Shown: positions 1 through 10,562 of the stretch, in pieces
How positions within the stretch are numbered: position 1 is the stretch's first letter
Layout of the letters: each line of letters begins with the position of its first letter
Source of the DNA: Bacteroidales bacterium
GTDB taxonomy: Bacteria; Bacteroidota; Bacteroidia; Bacteroidales; JAQUTK01
Length of the DNA stretch: 64,000 bases
Assembly: GCA_028709785.1 (NCBI GenBank)
Contig: JAQUTK010000005.1
Coordinates: forward strand, 62,001 to 126,000
Reading direction: 5' to 3'
Made by a program: the position numbers and the translations under genes
Notes under the pieces: model-generated
The model's input: only the letters and a program-made list of their open reading frames with translations
The model's database searches: none
Told to the model about the DNA's origin: nothing

Positions 1-15
1 GGATTACCGATCGTT

Positions 16-1422
16 TTATTTTGCCAGAAAGCTCCACCAGTCAAAGAGGAACAAATCTTTTTCGCCTCTGAAGACAAAGTATACATCGTGCACACCTTTC
101 GTATTTGTAACCGGAGCCTGTATCTTTTTCCAAATGTCACCTTCACCGGAGGTATTGATCTGAACAGTTCCTATGGTTGGTCCGTCTATCTTGTCAATAT
201 GGATCTCCATCTTTCCACCGTATAAAGAGGCAACGCCCACTTCAACCGAAGCGGCTCCCTTGGAAAAATCAACACCTTGTACCTGGATATAATCTCCATT
301 ATGAATAGACGAAACAAACAATCTGTCTGCCATCTTTTTGCCTTTATCCCATGCCACGTTTCTCTCCCACTCTGTGGCTGCTTGTGTTTTAACCCCTTCG
401 CTGAAAGCCATGGTCTCCGCTTCATTTTGAACGTAAGGATTTAAAGTACCGATTTGTGAGGCTCCCTTTGTGGACCACCAGGGAAGTTTCTGAATGCTAC
501 CATCCTCGTTAAATTTCATTTGTTCAACGCAGATAGAACGTCTTTCATAGTGTTTTGAGAGAGTCTGCTTCTGAATGGCATAATTAAAACCAAACACATA
601 CCAATTTCCTTTGTATTCAATGACTCCCGGATGATTTCCCGATGATCTTTGGTCTGGATCCATGATGGTACCCATACATTTCCAGGGACCTTCAGGAGTA
701 ACGCTCATGGCATATCCAATGCCTTCGGGGCAACAACGGGATGCCCATGACAGATAGTAATGATTTTTTCTCTTAAACAACCACGGGCCTTCCGTGTAGG
801 ATGCTTCCGGAGCGGTACCTGTAAAGTCTATGGATGCTACTTTGATTTCACCTGAAAGAGAAATCATGTCTTCATTCAATTTCGAAAAATAACAGGGACC
901 ATTTCCTCCCCAGTATAAATAAGCCTGTCCGTCATCATCAATGAATACAGAGGGATCATAGTCGCTTGGATTGCTGCGGGATACTAAAGGTTTGCCCAAC
1001 GGATCAGTAAACGGGCCATAGGGAGTGTTGGCAACAGCCACTCCGATTGCCATCTTTCCCTTGTAAATAGTAGGACAATAGAAATAGAATTTACCGTTTC
1101 TGGCTATACACTGGGGTGCCCATGCACTATGTCCATCGGCCCAGGCGAATGTCTTGAATGGTTCTTTTACTCCGGCAACGATACCATGATCGGTCCAATT
1201 GACCATATCGGTGGAGGTGTAAAGCATCCAGTTAAACATTTCAAAGCCGAAGGCAGTGTCCTCATCGTGACTGGTATATAAAAAGACTGTGTCATTGTAC
1301 ACCATGGGTGCCGGATCGGCGGTGTATTTGGTTTGGATGATGGGATTGTGAGCATGTGCCACAAAAGACATACCTGACACAATCGTCAAAAAGGAGGCTA
1401 CAATAATTACTTTCGCTTTCAT
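16..1422 (-). CDS. Secreted glycoside hydrolase family 43 enzyme with C-terminal CBM6-like module
   Basis: A 468-residue protein with a signal peptide (about residues 1-24, cleaved after AHA). The five-bladed GH43 catalytic domain covers about residues 26-320. The three expected acidic residues are visible: D36 in ADPAP (base), D156 in DYDPSVF (pKa modulator) and E211 in TEGPW (acid). Residues about 330-468 form a beta-sandwich like CBM6, beginning QNEAET and ending in an FDWW segment. GH43 enzymes with this layout are mostly arabinofuranosidases or beta-xylosidases acting on arabinoxylan in the periplasm or at the cell surface; the exact substrate cannot be read from sequence. The gene follows the GH2 beta-galactosidase on the same strand but a terminator separates them, and it has its own -7 box, so it is probably a separate unit. 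Family assignment is firm, specificity is not. Confidence 0.9.
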   Translation of the reverse strand: MKAKVIIVASFLTIVSGMSFVAHAHNPIIQTKYTADPAPMVYNDTVFLYTSHDEDTAFGFEMFNWMLYTSTDMVNWTDHGIVAGVKEPFKTFAWADGHSAWAPQCIARNGKFYFYCPTIYKGKMAIGVAVANTPYGPFTDPLGKPLVSRSNPSDYDPSVFIDDDGQAYLYWGGNGPCYFSKLNEDMISLSGEIKVASIDFTGTAPEASYTEGPWLFKRKNHYYLSWASRCCPEGIGYAMSVTPEGPWKCMGTIMDPDQRSSGNHPGVIEYKGNWYVFGFNYAIQKQTLSKHYERRSICVEQMKFNEDGSIQKLPWWSTKGASQIGTLNPYVQNEAETMAFSEGVKTQAATEWERNVAWDKGKKMADRLFVSSIHNGDYIQVQGVDFSKGAASVEVGVASLYGGKMEIHIDKIDGPTIGTVQINTSGEGDIWKKIQAPVTNTKGVHDVYFVFRGEKDLFLFDWWSFLAK

Positions 1423-1451
1423 GACATATAAATTAAGAATTTATTCATCGC

Positions 1452-1459
1452 CAAAGGTA
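1452..1459 (-). promoter_or_regulatory. Bacteroidota -7 promoter box for the GH43 gene
   Basis: TACCTTTG on the minus strand matches TAnnTTTG and lies about 30 bp upstream of the GH43 start codon. No convincing TTG -33 element is seen at the usual distance. Confidence 0.4.
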
Positions 1460-1588
1460 AAGCATCTGCATACAGTAGAAAAAAAAGGATGTAACAAAAA
1501 CTTTCTCTCCTGTTACATGAATAACAATATATTTAATTATATCCAAGATAAGAGTGTGTTAAAGCCTCAACCTGCATGCAAAAATGAA

Positions 1589-1618
1589 AAGGGCCTGTCA
1601 GTTTATTGACAGGCCCTT
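1589..1618 (-). terminator. Intrinsic terminator of the GH2 beta-galactosidase gene
   Basis: A perfect 12-bp inverted repeat (AAGGGCCTGTCA / TGACAGGCCCTT) with a 6-nt loop lies 24 bp beyond the GH2 stop codon. On the minus strand it is followed by TTTTCATTTT. The rest of 1423-1641 holds only the GH43 promoter; no gene is seen. Confidence 0.85.
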
Positions 1619-1641
1619 GACCAACATACAATCTTTGTATT

Positions 1642-4821
<3,180 letters not shown>

Positions 4822-4969
4822 TTATTCGTTTTATTGTAAGTAAGGATAATGTATTTAATTTGTCAGAACAGGATGCGTTAAACAGTTTGATTATTGACGC
4901 TTTTCATTGAATTTTCAGGAATAGATCGTGTTAATTTTGTTTGGTCCATTTGAAATAAAATTCCGCAAG

Positions 4970-4977
4970 CAAAAGTA
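4970..4977 (-). promoter_or_regulatory. Candidate -7 promoter box upstream of the GH2 gene
   Basis: TACTTTTG on the minus strand matches TAnnTTTG. It sits 155 bp upstream of the GH2 start, implying a leader of about 145 nt. No -33 TTG is seen at the expected distance. The gene-free stretch 4816-5152 otherwise contains only AT-rich leader sequence and the hairpin at 5096-5130. Confidence 0.4.
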
Positions 4978-5095
4978 TCTTTTTATGTCATAGACTCAGT
5001 TCGTTTTTGTGCCAATTGAGTACAAAAATGTAACAAGAGGATTCCTTTCAATACCTTACTCGTATAAAGAACGTCAAGAAGAGCATTTAAGTACA

Positions 5096-5130
5096 GAGCG
5101 GGCTACCTCCCTGACAGAGATAACCCGCTC
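5096..5130 (-). terminator. Hairpin after the sigma-factor operon
   Basis: GAGCGGGCTA pairs with TAACCCGCTC (one mismatch) around a 15-nt loop, about 20 bp beyond the stop of the last gene of the operon. The T-tract on the minus strand is weak, so this is a plausible but imperfect terminator. Confidence 0.45.
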
Positions 5131-5152
5131 CTACTATTACTGACCTATGACT

Positions 5153-6055
5153 TCAGAATAATATCATCGCACCGAAGGCTATGGAGTGAACATCCGGACC
5201 TTTGTGGTCTTCAAAGACAGGGAACAAGCCATACCGGGCATAAAGACTAAAATGATTTCCTCCTGTCTGAAAAAGCAAATCGGCATTGACCGGACGGACA
5301 TTTAAATCACGGTTATAGGTGACATCGCTCTTTGTACCATAGAAATGGTCATAGCAGGTAGCACGGGAAAACGAACCGAGCTTAAAGGCGGCAACCGCAC
5401 CAAAGGACATGAAGAACTCCTGTTTGTCGCCAAACTGACGTTCAATCAACATTGGAACCGTGATGAAAGTAGTCTGAAAACGACTTCTTTTGATGTCCAT
5501 GCCCAATCTATCATCCGTCCGTACCTCCGTGATTCCCTGACCACTCTCTTTCAGATAGGTATTATTCCCATCCAGGAAATAGCGGTTCCAGCGAATACCC
5601 AAACCTGTTACAGCAATGGCCAACCCATCACGTCTCAGATTCCAGCTATGCTCAATGAAATTGAAGTCATATTGAAAAGACTTTCCGCCAACCAGAGAAA
5701 TGTCGCGGCTGGAATGCATCGTACCACTAGACACGAGATTGGTAAAACCCATTCCAAAGCCTGCAAAGTGAGGGTTTTTATTTCTCCGGAATGGCTTGCG
5801 GATTTTAAATATAAAGTAATCATCTTTCTTCAACTCACGTTGTTCATTCGATATCTCCACCGTATCATTTCCCTCGACAACTGTAGTAGTTATCGTGGTG
5901 GTTGTTTCCGTGGTAATGATCGTATCATTATTCTGAGATAGAAAAGCCAGATCATTCTTCAGTTCAGATGAATCAGCCTGCATCGGTCCGACTTGAGCGA
6001 TAGCTGAGAGGCTCCCGGTAATAAAGAGCAAGCTACATAAAATAACATGTTTCAT
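5153..6055 (-). CDS. Putative outer-membrane beta-barrel protein, last gene of the ECF sigma operon
   Basis: A 300-residue protein starting at the ATG at 6055. An upstream in-frame ATG at 6160 would lie inside the preceding gene and lacks a leader. The chosen start gives a clean signal peptide (MKHVILCSLLF to AIAQ). After a Thr-rich segment (about residues 40-65, EITTTITTTV-like) the rest alternates polar and hydrophobic residues with many aromatic and Gly positions and ends in a hydrophobic residue followed by LF, as expected for a small outer-membrane beta barrel. I do not recognise a specific family. It lies 25 bp downstream of the preceding gene and is probably cotranscribed with the sigma/anti-sigma pair, suggesting envelope homeostasis; that link is inference. 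Confidence 0.7.
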   Translation of the reverse strand: MKHVILCSLLFITGSLSAIAQVGPMQADSSELKNDLAFLSQNNDTIITTETTTTITTTVVEGNDTVEISNEQRELKKDDYFIFKIRKPFRRNKNPHFAGFGMGFTNLVSSGTMHSSRDISLVGGKSFQYDFNFIEHSWNLRRDGLAIAVTGLGIRWNRYFLDGNNTYLKESGQGITEVRTDDRLGMDIKRSRFQTTFITVPMLIERQFGDKQEFFMSFGAVAAFKLGSFSRATCYDHFYGTKSDVTYNRDLNVRPVNADLLFQTGGNHFSLYARYGLFPVFEDHKGPDVHSIAFGAMILF

Positions 6056-6080
6056 GACAATATATATTGTGATATTAATA

Positions 6081-6536
6081 CTATTCCGTTTTAACCATAA
6101 ACAACAAGGTGACCAGGTCTTCCGAATCGAGTTTTCCCTCGATATACACCACACTAACACTTCCTTTGCGCGAGACTTTAAACAAGATGAAACGATTCAT
6201 CCCTTTGTCTGTTTTGGCAACCAGTTGATAATATCCCGATACGATCAGGCCTTTATTGACAACCTCCTTGATCTTTTTCGCTTTCTTTTTATCTTCCCCG
6301 ATATACTTTTGGGCTTTTTGGATGGCTCCCTCATCCTCACTGATTGTTATGCTCTTGTAAAGCGTCATATCATACGTTTCCAGCATCTCTTTAGAGAGTT
6401 CGACCATGGTACTCCCCTTCTTCTTGCCGTATTCATCAAACAGTGCCATGATCTTCAGATCCTTCTGTGCCCATCCACACAAAGGAATAAGCAACATGAC
6501 GACTATTACGTTCCAGCGCTTGAATAATTGTTTCAT
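6081..6536 (-). CDS. Small secreted protein of DUF4252/DUF6108 type
   Basis: A 151-residue protein with a signal peptide (about residues 1-23, cleaved after GWA). The mature part is rich in Lys and Glu with an alpha/beta pattern (IMALFDEYGKKKGSTMVELS, later FILFKVSRKG and VVYIEGKL). Small proteins of this kind commonly follow ECF sigma and anti-sigma genes in Bacteroidota and are annotated as DUF4252 or DUF6108; I recognise the context and general look but cannot fix the family by eye. It sits 29 bp after the anti-sigma gene and 25 bp before the barrel protein, all on the same strand, so it is likely part of the regulon or signal-sensing system. No catalytic motif is visible. Confidence 0.65.
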   Translation of the reverse strand: MKQLFKRWNVIVVMLLIPLCGWAQKDLKIMALFDEYGKKKGSTMVELSKEMLETYDMTLYKSITISEDEGAIQKAQKYIGEDKKKAKKIKEVVNKGLIVSGYYQLVAKTDKGMNRFILFKVSRKGSVSVVYIEGKLDSEDLVTLLFMVKTE

Positions 6537-6565
6537 CCTTCTTTCTCCTATCTTGTTATTATTCT

Positions 6566-7012
6566 TTATTCCTGATACTCACCATCCAGAAAGAGCACAT
6601 CCTCCGGATAATCTGTTACTGCGGCCATCGAATTTTCCATGCAGGAAATAATCAGATTTTTATCCGTAGATCGTTCGCCATTGATAATCACATACCCTTT
6701 CTGAGCATCTTTCGAGTGGTAATACATACCTCCACCGATAGACAGACAGAAAAGTATCGCAACAGAAGCTGCTGCCTGCATGAAGATACGATGTCTGCGG
6801 ATCGTGGTTGTTACCGGTGTCATTATCATGATTGGTTCCTTCTTTCTCTTCACATCAGACAGCAATGCCAGCGAGACAAACATTTCGCGATATGCTTGCA
6901 AGTGTGAAGGAATCTCTTTCTCCTGAGAGAAATAGTCTTTCAGCTGCTGTTCTTCCGCACAGGAAGTAGCTCCTTCAAAATATTTGTCCAGTAGTTCTTC
7001 GATCGTCTTCAT
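6566..7012 (-). CDS. Probable membrane anti-sigma factor
   Basis: A 148-residue single-pass membrane protein. Residues 1-90 are cytoplasmic and resemble the short Bacteroidota anti-sigma N-terminus: IEELLDKYFEG, then a Cys/Glu-rich helix CAEEQQLKDYF. One transmembrane helix follows (about residues 92-108, AAASVAILFCLSIGGGM), then a short periplasmic tail. Its ATG overlaps the TAA of the sigma gene by one base (TAATG), a typical translational coupling for a sigma/anti-sigma pair. The role is to hold the sigma factor inactive until an envelope signal arrives. It lacks the FecR domain of SusCD-linked anti-sigmas, fitting the absence of transporter genes nearby. Confidence 0.75.
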   Translation of the reverse strand: MKTIEELLDKYFEGATSCAEEQQLKDYFSQEKEIPSHLQAYREMFVSLALLSDVKRKKEPIMIMTPVTTTIRRHRIFMQAAASVAILFCLSIGGGMYYHSKDAQKGYVIINGERSTDKNLIISCMENSMAAVTDYPEDVLFLDGEYQE

Positions 7013-7524
7013 TATCTGTTTCTCCTTTCATTGATTTTCATATATTCTTCGCGTACCCGTTTGCGTGCCCGTGAAAGCGTCACCATAACGGCTGTCTCTT
7101 TGCAATCCATAATTTCTGCAATCTCATCAACTTCATATCCTTCAATATCTTTCATCCGGATCACCATCTGCTGCAACGACGGCAGTGTTGAGATGATTAG
7201 TTTGACAACTTCCACTTTGTTGCGGGTCTCGAGCAACTGATAGGGATCTTCCCCTTTGTCTTGTAGTTCTCTGACTGTATCCAACGGTGAAAACTGATAT
7301 TTGTGTTCCCTGAGTTTATCCAGACAGATATTCTTTAGGATGGTTTTCGCTAAAGCCTCTTTACTCAGATAAAAAGAAAGTTTGTCGCGTACGTTCCACA
7401 AACGGATGAACGTCTCCTGCACTGCATCTTCGATATCCTCACGATCTGCCAGATAGCGCGTGGCATAGATCGAGAGTTTTTCTCGGAGTGGAACTATCGT
7501 TTGTATGAACTTCTCTTTATCCAT
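7012..7524 (-). CDS. ECF-type RNA polymerase sigma factor
   Basis: A 170-residue sigma-70 family protein of extracytoplasmic-function type. Region 2 covers about residues 12-75 (YATRYLADREDIEDAVQETF, binding core polymerase and -10 DNA). Region 4 covers about 105-160, with the helix-turn-helix in EIAEIMDCKETAVMVTLSRA binding the -35 region. The linker is short, as in ECF factors. It is first in a four-gene operon with an anti-sigma factor and two secreted proteins. ECF sigma factors usually direct their own operon, but I see no clear consensus upstream. The 134 bp between this gene and the kinase gene (7525-7658) shows no recognisable feature. Confidence 0.92.
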   Translation of the reverse strand: MDKEKFIQTIVPLREKLSIYATRYLADREDIEDAVQETFIRLWNVRDKLSFYLSKEALAKTILKNICLDKLREHKYQFSPLDTVRELQDKGEDPYQLLETRNKVEVVKLIISTLPSLQQMVIRMKDIEGYEVDEIAEIMDCKETAVMVTLSRARKRVREEYMKINERRNR

Positions 7525-7658
7525 AGTTATTTGTAAGACGACAAAAGCGAATATTTATAACAGTCAGGTCATGATTTTAATACAACAAGAGGTATATTTA
7601 ACAGAAATAAAGAGAATCCATCGGATGCTCTTGCCGGAAAGAAGACGAAAAGAGATCG

Positions 7659-8987
7659 CTATACATTAAAGTTATAGAACCTCAGCGTGAAGACAGAACC
7701 TTTGCCGGGTGAGGAAGTGACAGAGATAGTGCCGCCATGCAAACTCATGATCTGCTTACATAAGCTCAGTCCGATGCCCGATCCATTGGTTTTGGTGGTA
7801 AAGAAAGGGATAAACACCTTATCAATGGCTTCCGGCACAATGCCGCGTCCATTATCTGACACGGTAATCTGGTAACAGTGAGGCAACGTGAGCAATGTTC
7901 CTTCCACATGGATACGAAGTTGCTGCCCTTCCACTCCCGCCTCCTGCGCATTCTTGATCAGATTAATCAATACCTGTTCGATCTGCGAGCGATCCACAAA
8001 CAATTCGGTGCGCGGATTGCTCAGCACAAAGGAGAGCGAGGCCGTATCATCGGGAAAAAGACTGCGTATATCCGAGAAAAGAGATTCCGCAAAAAGAGGT
8101 TCTAATTTGGGAACCGGGATCTTTGTCAGTTTGCGGTAGTTCTCGACAAAGCCCAGCAATCCCTTGCTGCGTCGGTGGATCACCTGCATCGATTGGAGCA
8201 TCATCTCATAATCCTTTTTGTTCATGCCATTGCTCTCCGCTCTTTCAGTCACCGTTTCCGAGAGCGAGATGATCGGTGCGATGGAGTTCATAATCTCATG
8301 CGTCAGGATGCGGATCAGTTTCTGCCATGCCTCAATCTCATTCTCTTCCAGTACCGAATGGATATTCTTCAGACTTATCAGCATCAGTTCGTTGTCCTGT
8401 GAGACAAACGACGAACCGGTCACTGCCAATTCGCAGCTTCCTTCCGGCTGATCAATCAGTATCACTTCTGTCTTACCGGGTCGCAGGGAAAGCAACAAAT
8501 TGGGAAAGTTCGGATGTAAAGAGTGAAGATCATCCACATGTTCCAGTCTCTTTTTGCTTAGCAAGCGGAGCACAGCCTCGTTAGACCATTGCACAACTCC
8601 CTGTTTGTCAATCACCAGGATACCTGCATCAACCGTGCTCAGTAAGGAATCATAATATTGTTGCCGTGCCTCCCCCTCAAACTGCCTCTGACGAAAATAG
8701 GTCAGCGCATTGTCCATCTGTCGGTTCAGATTGAAGATCACCTCTCCAGATGATTTCAGCACGGGTTTATACGTAAAATCCGAATAGCGGATCGCGTCAA
8801 TCATCCGCTCCATACGATTCGCAAGAATTATTTCGCGTCGGTAAAGGTACCAGACAAGCAACAGCTGAAGCAATATGCCAGAAATGGCTGTGAAGTAGAA
8901 TTCGTGATTATAAAGCCACCATTCCACCACTGTCAGCATGCTAAAAGCAATGCAAACGGCGAACAATATCCCGAAGCCGCGTTTCAT
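7659..8987 (-). CDS. NtrY-like sensor histidine kinase
   Basis: A 442-residue membrane sensor kinase. Two transmembrane helices lie close together at about residues 5-24 and 30-50, leaving almost no periplasmic loop, so the signal is probably intramembrane or cytoplasmic. A linker and PAS domain follow (about 110-210, LVIDKQGVVQWSNEA). The HisKA helix has phospho-acceptor H230 in ILTHEIMNS. The HATPase domain (about 325-440) shows the N box (LINLIKNAQEAG), G1 (DNGRGI) and G2 (GSGIGLSLCKQI). The start codon overlaps the stop of the response regulator by four bases (ATGA), so the two are translated together. It is expected to phosphorylate the sigma-54 activator upstream of it in the same operon. 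Confidence 0.93.
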   Translation of the reverse strand: MKRGFGILFAVCIAFSMLTVVEWWLYNHEFYFTAISGILLQLLLVWYLYRREIILANRMERMIDAIRYSDFTYKPVLKSSGEVIFNLNRQMDNALTYFRQRQFEGEARQQYYDSLLSTVDAGILVIDKQGVVQWSNEAVLRLLSKKRLEHVDDLHSLHPNFPNLLLSLRPGKTEVILIDQPEGSCELAVTGSSFVSQDNELMLISLKNIHSVLEENEIEAWQKLIRILTHEIMNSIAPIISLSETVTERAESNGMNKKDYEMMLQSMQVIHRRSKGLLGFVENYRKLTKIPVPKLEPLFAESLFSDIRSLFPDDTASLSFVLSNPRTELFVDRSQIEQVLINLIKNAQEAGVEGQQLRIHVEGTLLTLPHCYQITVSDNGRGIVPEAIDKVFIPFFTTKTNGSGIGLSLCKQIMSLHGGTISVTSSPGKGSVFTLRFYNFNV

Positions 8988-10354
8988 AAATTCAGTTCTT
9001 TGAGTTTGCGATACAATGCATACCGTGAGATTCCCAGCATCTCACCGGCACGTGTCACATTACCATCGCAAAGCCGCATGGCCTTTTCAATTGCCTGACG
9101 TTCCAGTTGTTCGAGATTAAGAGACACTTCTTGCTCCTCTTTTACTTTGCGCGTCGGAGGCTGGAGCGTAAAATGCTCGGAACGCAGCGTCTTGCCATCA
9201 CACAAGATGACGGCCCGCTCCATTGCATGTTGCAGTTCGCGCACATTGCCGGGCCAGGCATATTTCAGCAATTTGGCTTGTGCGTCAGAAGCGATCGAAT
9301 AGATCACCTTCTTATATTTATAGGTGTATTTTGACTGAAAATACTCGGCCAACAGCAAGATATCTTTGCCACGCTCACGCAAAGGCGGAATATGTATCTC
9401 CATCGTATTGATGCGGTAGAGTAAATCCTCGCGGAAAGTTCCCTCTTCTACCATTGCCCGCAGATCTCTGTTTGTCGCACAGATCAAACGTATATCGACC
9501 GCTATCGACGAAGTAGCGCCCAACCTGCTGATCCGTTTCTTCTCAATTACAGTCAGAAGTTTGGCTTGCATCTGCAACGAGAGATTGCCTATCTCATCCA
9601 AAAACAAAGTACCCCCGTTAGCAACCTCTATGCGTCCCGCCTTGGCAGCTTTGGCATCCGTAAATGCACCTTTCTCATACCCAAAGAGTTCGCTTTCAAA
9701 GAGAGTTTCCGGAATAGCCCCAAGGTCAATGCTTACAAAAGGAGCCCCAAAACGTGGTGAATTGCGGTACAAGGAACGCGCCACCAGATCCTTTCCGGTC
9801 CCATTTTCTCCGAGTACCAGGATATTTGCTGAAGTCTCCGCCAGCTTTTCTATTGACCGGAACACCTCTTCCATTGCCGCTGATTGGCCGATCATCTCGA
9901 CTGCCTCCTCCCCCGGTGTTGTCAATGCCGATACTTGTTCCTTGAGTTGGGTTACTTCCTGTTGAGAATAACGAAGTTTGAGGGCGGCCGACAAGGTGGA
10001 GAGAAGTTTCTCCCGTTCCCATGGCTTGGGGATAAAGTCCATCGCACCCGCTTTGATCGCACGCACCGCCTTGTCCGTATCGGAATAAGCAGTCATGAAA
10101 AGCACAACCGCCTGCGGATCGATGCAAAGGATATGCTCCAAACACTCGAAACCTTCCTCACCCTCAATCGCATCACTGCTGAAATTCATATCCAGCAGAA
10201 TGACGTCCGGCTGGAAACTTTTGACCAGTGCCTCCGCTTTCTCCGGTGAAGTAGCGACCTTGATCTTATCCACTTGAGGTTCGAGCAATAAGTTGAGTGC
10301 GAAGAGCACATCTTTATTGTCGTCCACAATGAGGATTTTCCCTCGTTTATTCAT
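8984..10354 (-). CDS. NtrC-family sigma-54-dependent response regulator
   Basis: A 456-residue protein. I chose the ATG at 10354 (MNKRGKILIVDD), which begins directly at the receiver fold and lies 31 bp from a -7 box; a longer in-frame start at 10429 would run through that promoter and one palindromic site. Receiver domain: residues 4-120 with D11, D12 and phospho-acceptor D55 in ILLDMNF. AAA+ domain: about 150-385 with Walker A GENGTGKD (182-189), Walker B LFLDEIG and sigma-54 contact loop GAFTDA (229-234; Asp replaces Gly of canonical GAFTGA). The C-terminus is a Fis-type helix-turn-helix (GEMLGISRYALYRKL). It should activate sigma-54 promoters when phosphorylated, most likely the divergent permease operon. 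Confidence 0.95.
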   Translation of the reverse strand: MNKRGKILIVDDNKDVLFALNLLLEPQVDKIKVATSPEKAEALVKSFQPDVILLDMNFSSDAIEGEEGFECLEHILCIDPQAVVLFMTAYSDTDKAVRAIKAGAMDFIPKPWEREKLLSTLSAALKLRYSQQEVTQLKEQVSALTTPGEEAVEMIGQSAAMEEVFRSIEKLAETSANILVLGENGTGKDLVARSLYRNSPRFGAPFVSIDLGAIPETLFESELFGYEKGAFTDAKAAKAGRIEVANGGTLFLDEIGNLSLQMQAKLLTVIEKKRISRLGATSSIAVDIRLICATNRDLRAMVEEGTFREDLLYRINTMEIHIPPLRERGKDILLLAEYFQSKYTYKYKKVIYSIASDAQAKLLKYAWPGNVRELQHAMERAVILCDGKTLRSEHFTLQPPTRKVKEEQEVSLNLEQLERQAIEKAMRLCDGNVTRAGEMLGISRYALYRKLKELNL

Positions 10355-10384
10355 TACTTTTGTTATTAAGTAGTTAGACCACTG

Positions 10385-10392
10385 CAAAGGTA
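10385..10392 (-). promoter_or_regulatory. -7 promoter box for the response regulator/kinase operon
   Basis: TACCTTTG on the minus strand matches TAnnTTTG, 31 bp upstream of the chosen regulator start. The two TGTGCG palindromes lie just upstream of it, so the regulator may also control its own operon. Confidence 0.55.
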
Positions 10393-10414
10393 AAACTATT
10401 TTGTTAGCATTGTG

Positions 10415-10450
10415 TGTGCGTTTTCGCACATTTTTGTGCGGATTCGCACT
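10415..10450. promoter_or_regulatory. Two tandem palindromic activator sites (candidate sigma-54 enhancer)
   Basis: TGTGCG-N4-CGCACA at 10415-10430 is a perfect dyad. TGTGCG-N4-CGCACT at 10435-10450 is a second copy with one mismatch. Their centres are 20 bp apart, about two helical turns. They lie 56-91 bp upstream of a sigma-54-type promoter and between the divergent activator and permease genes, the classical place for NtrC-type dimer binding. Binding by the neighbouring regulator is inferred, not shown. Confidence 0.7.
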
Positions 10451-10505
10451 TTGTTTCTTGTACTACAAAAACACTATCTAATTGATATACATATTCTTAA
10501 CCATT

Positions 10506-10521
10506 TGGCATGGAGTTTGTT
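10506..10521 (+). promoter_or_regulatory. Sigma-54 (-24/-12) promoter of the permease operon
   Basis: TGGCATGGAGTTTGTT matches the consensus TGGCAC-N5-TTGCW at all but two bases: T for C at the end of the -24 box and T for C in the -12 box. The predicted transcription start is near 10532, about 30 nt before the first permease ATG. The GAFTDA-type activator encoded next door makes a sigma-54 promoter expected here. Confidence 0.65.
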
Positions 10522-10562
10522 ATATGATTAGCAAGTAATCATCTTAAAAAGACATTGAATCC

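Noticed and set aside
1421..1609. 62-codon plus-strand frame between the GH43 and GH2 genes
   Set aside because: Runs through a promoter box and into a terminator stem, AT-rich, no protein features.
7031..7240. Short plus-strand frame opposite the sigma factor gene
   Set aside because: Shadow of the ECF sigma coding strand.
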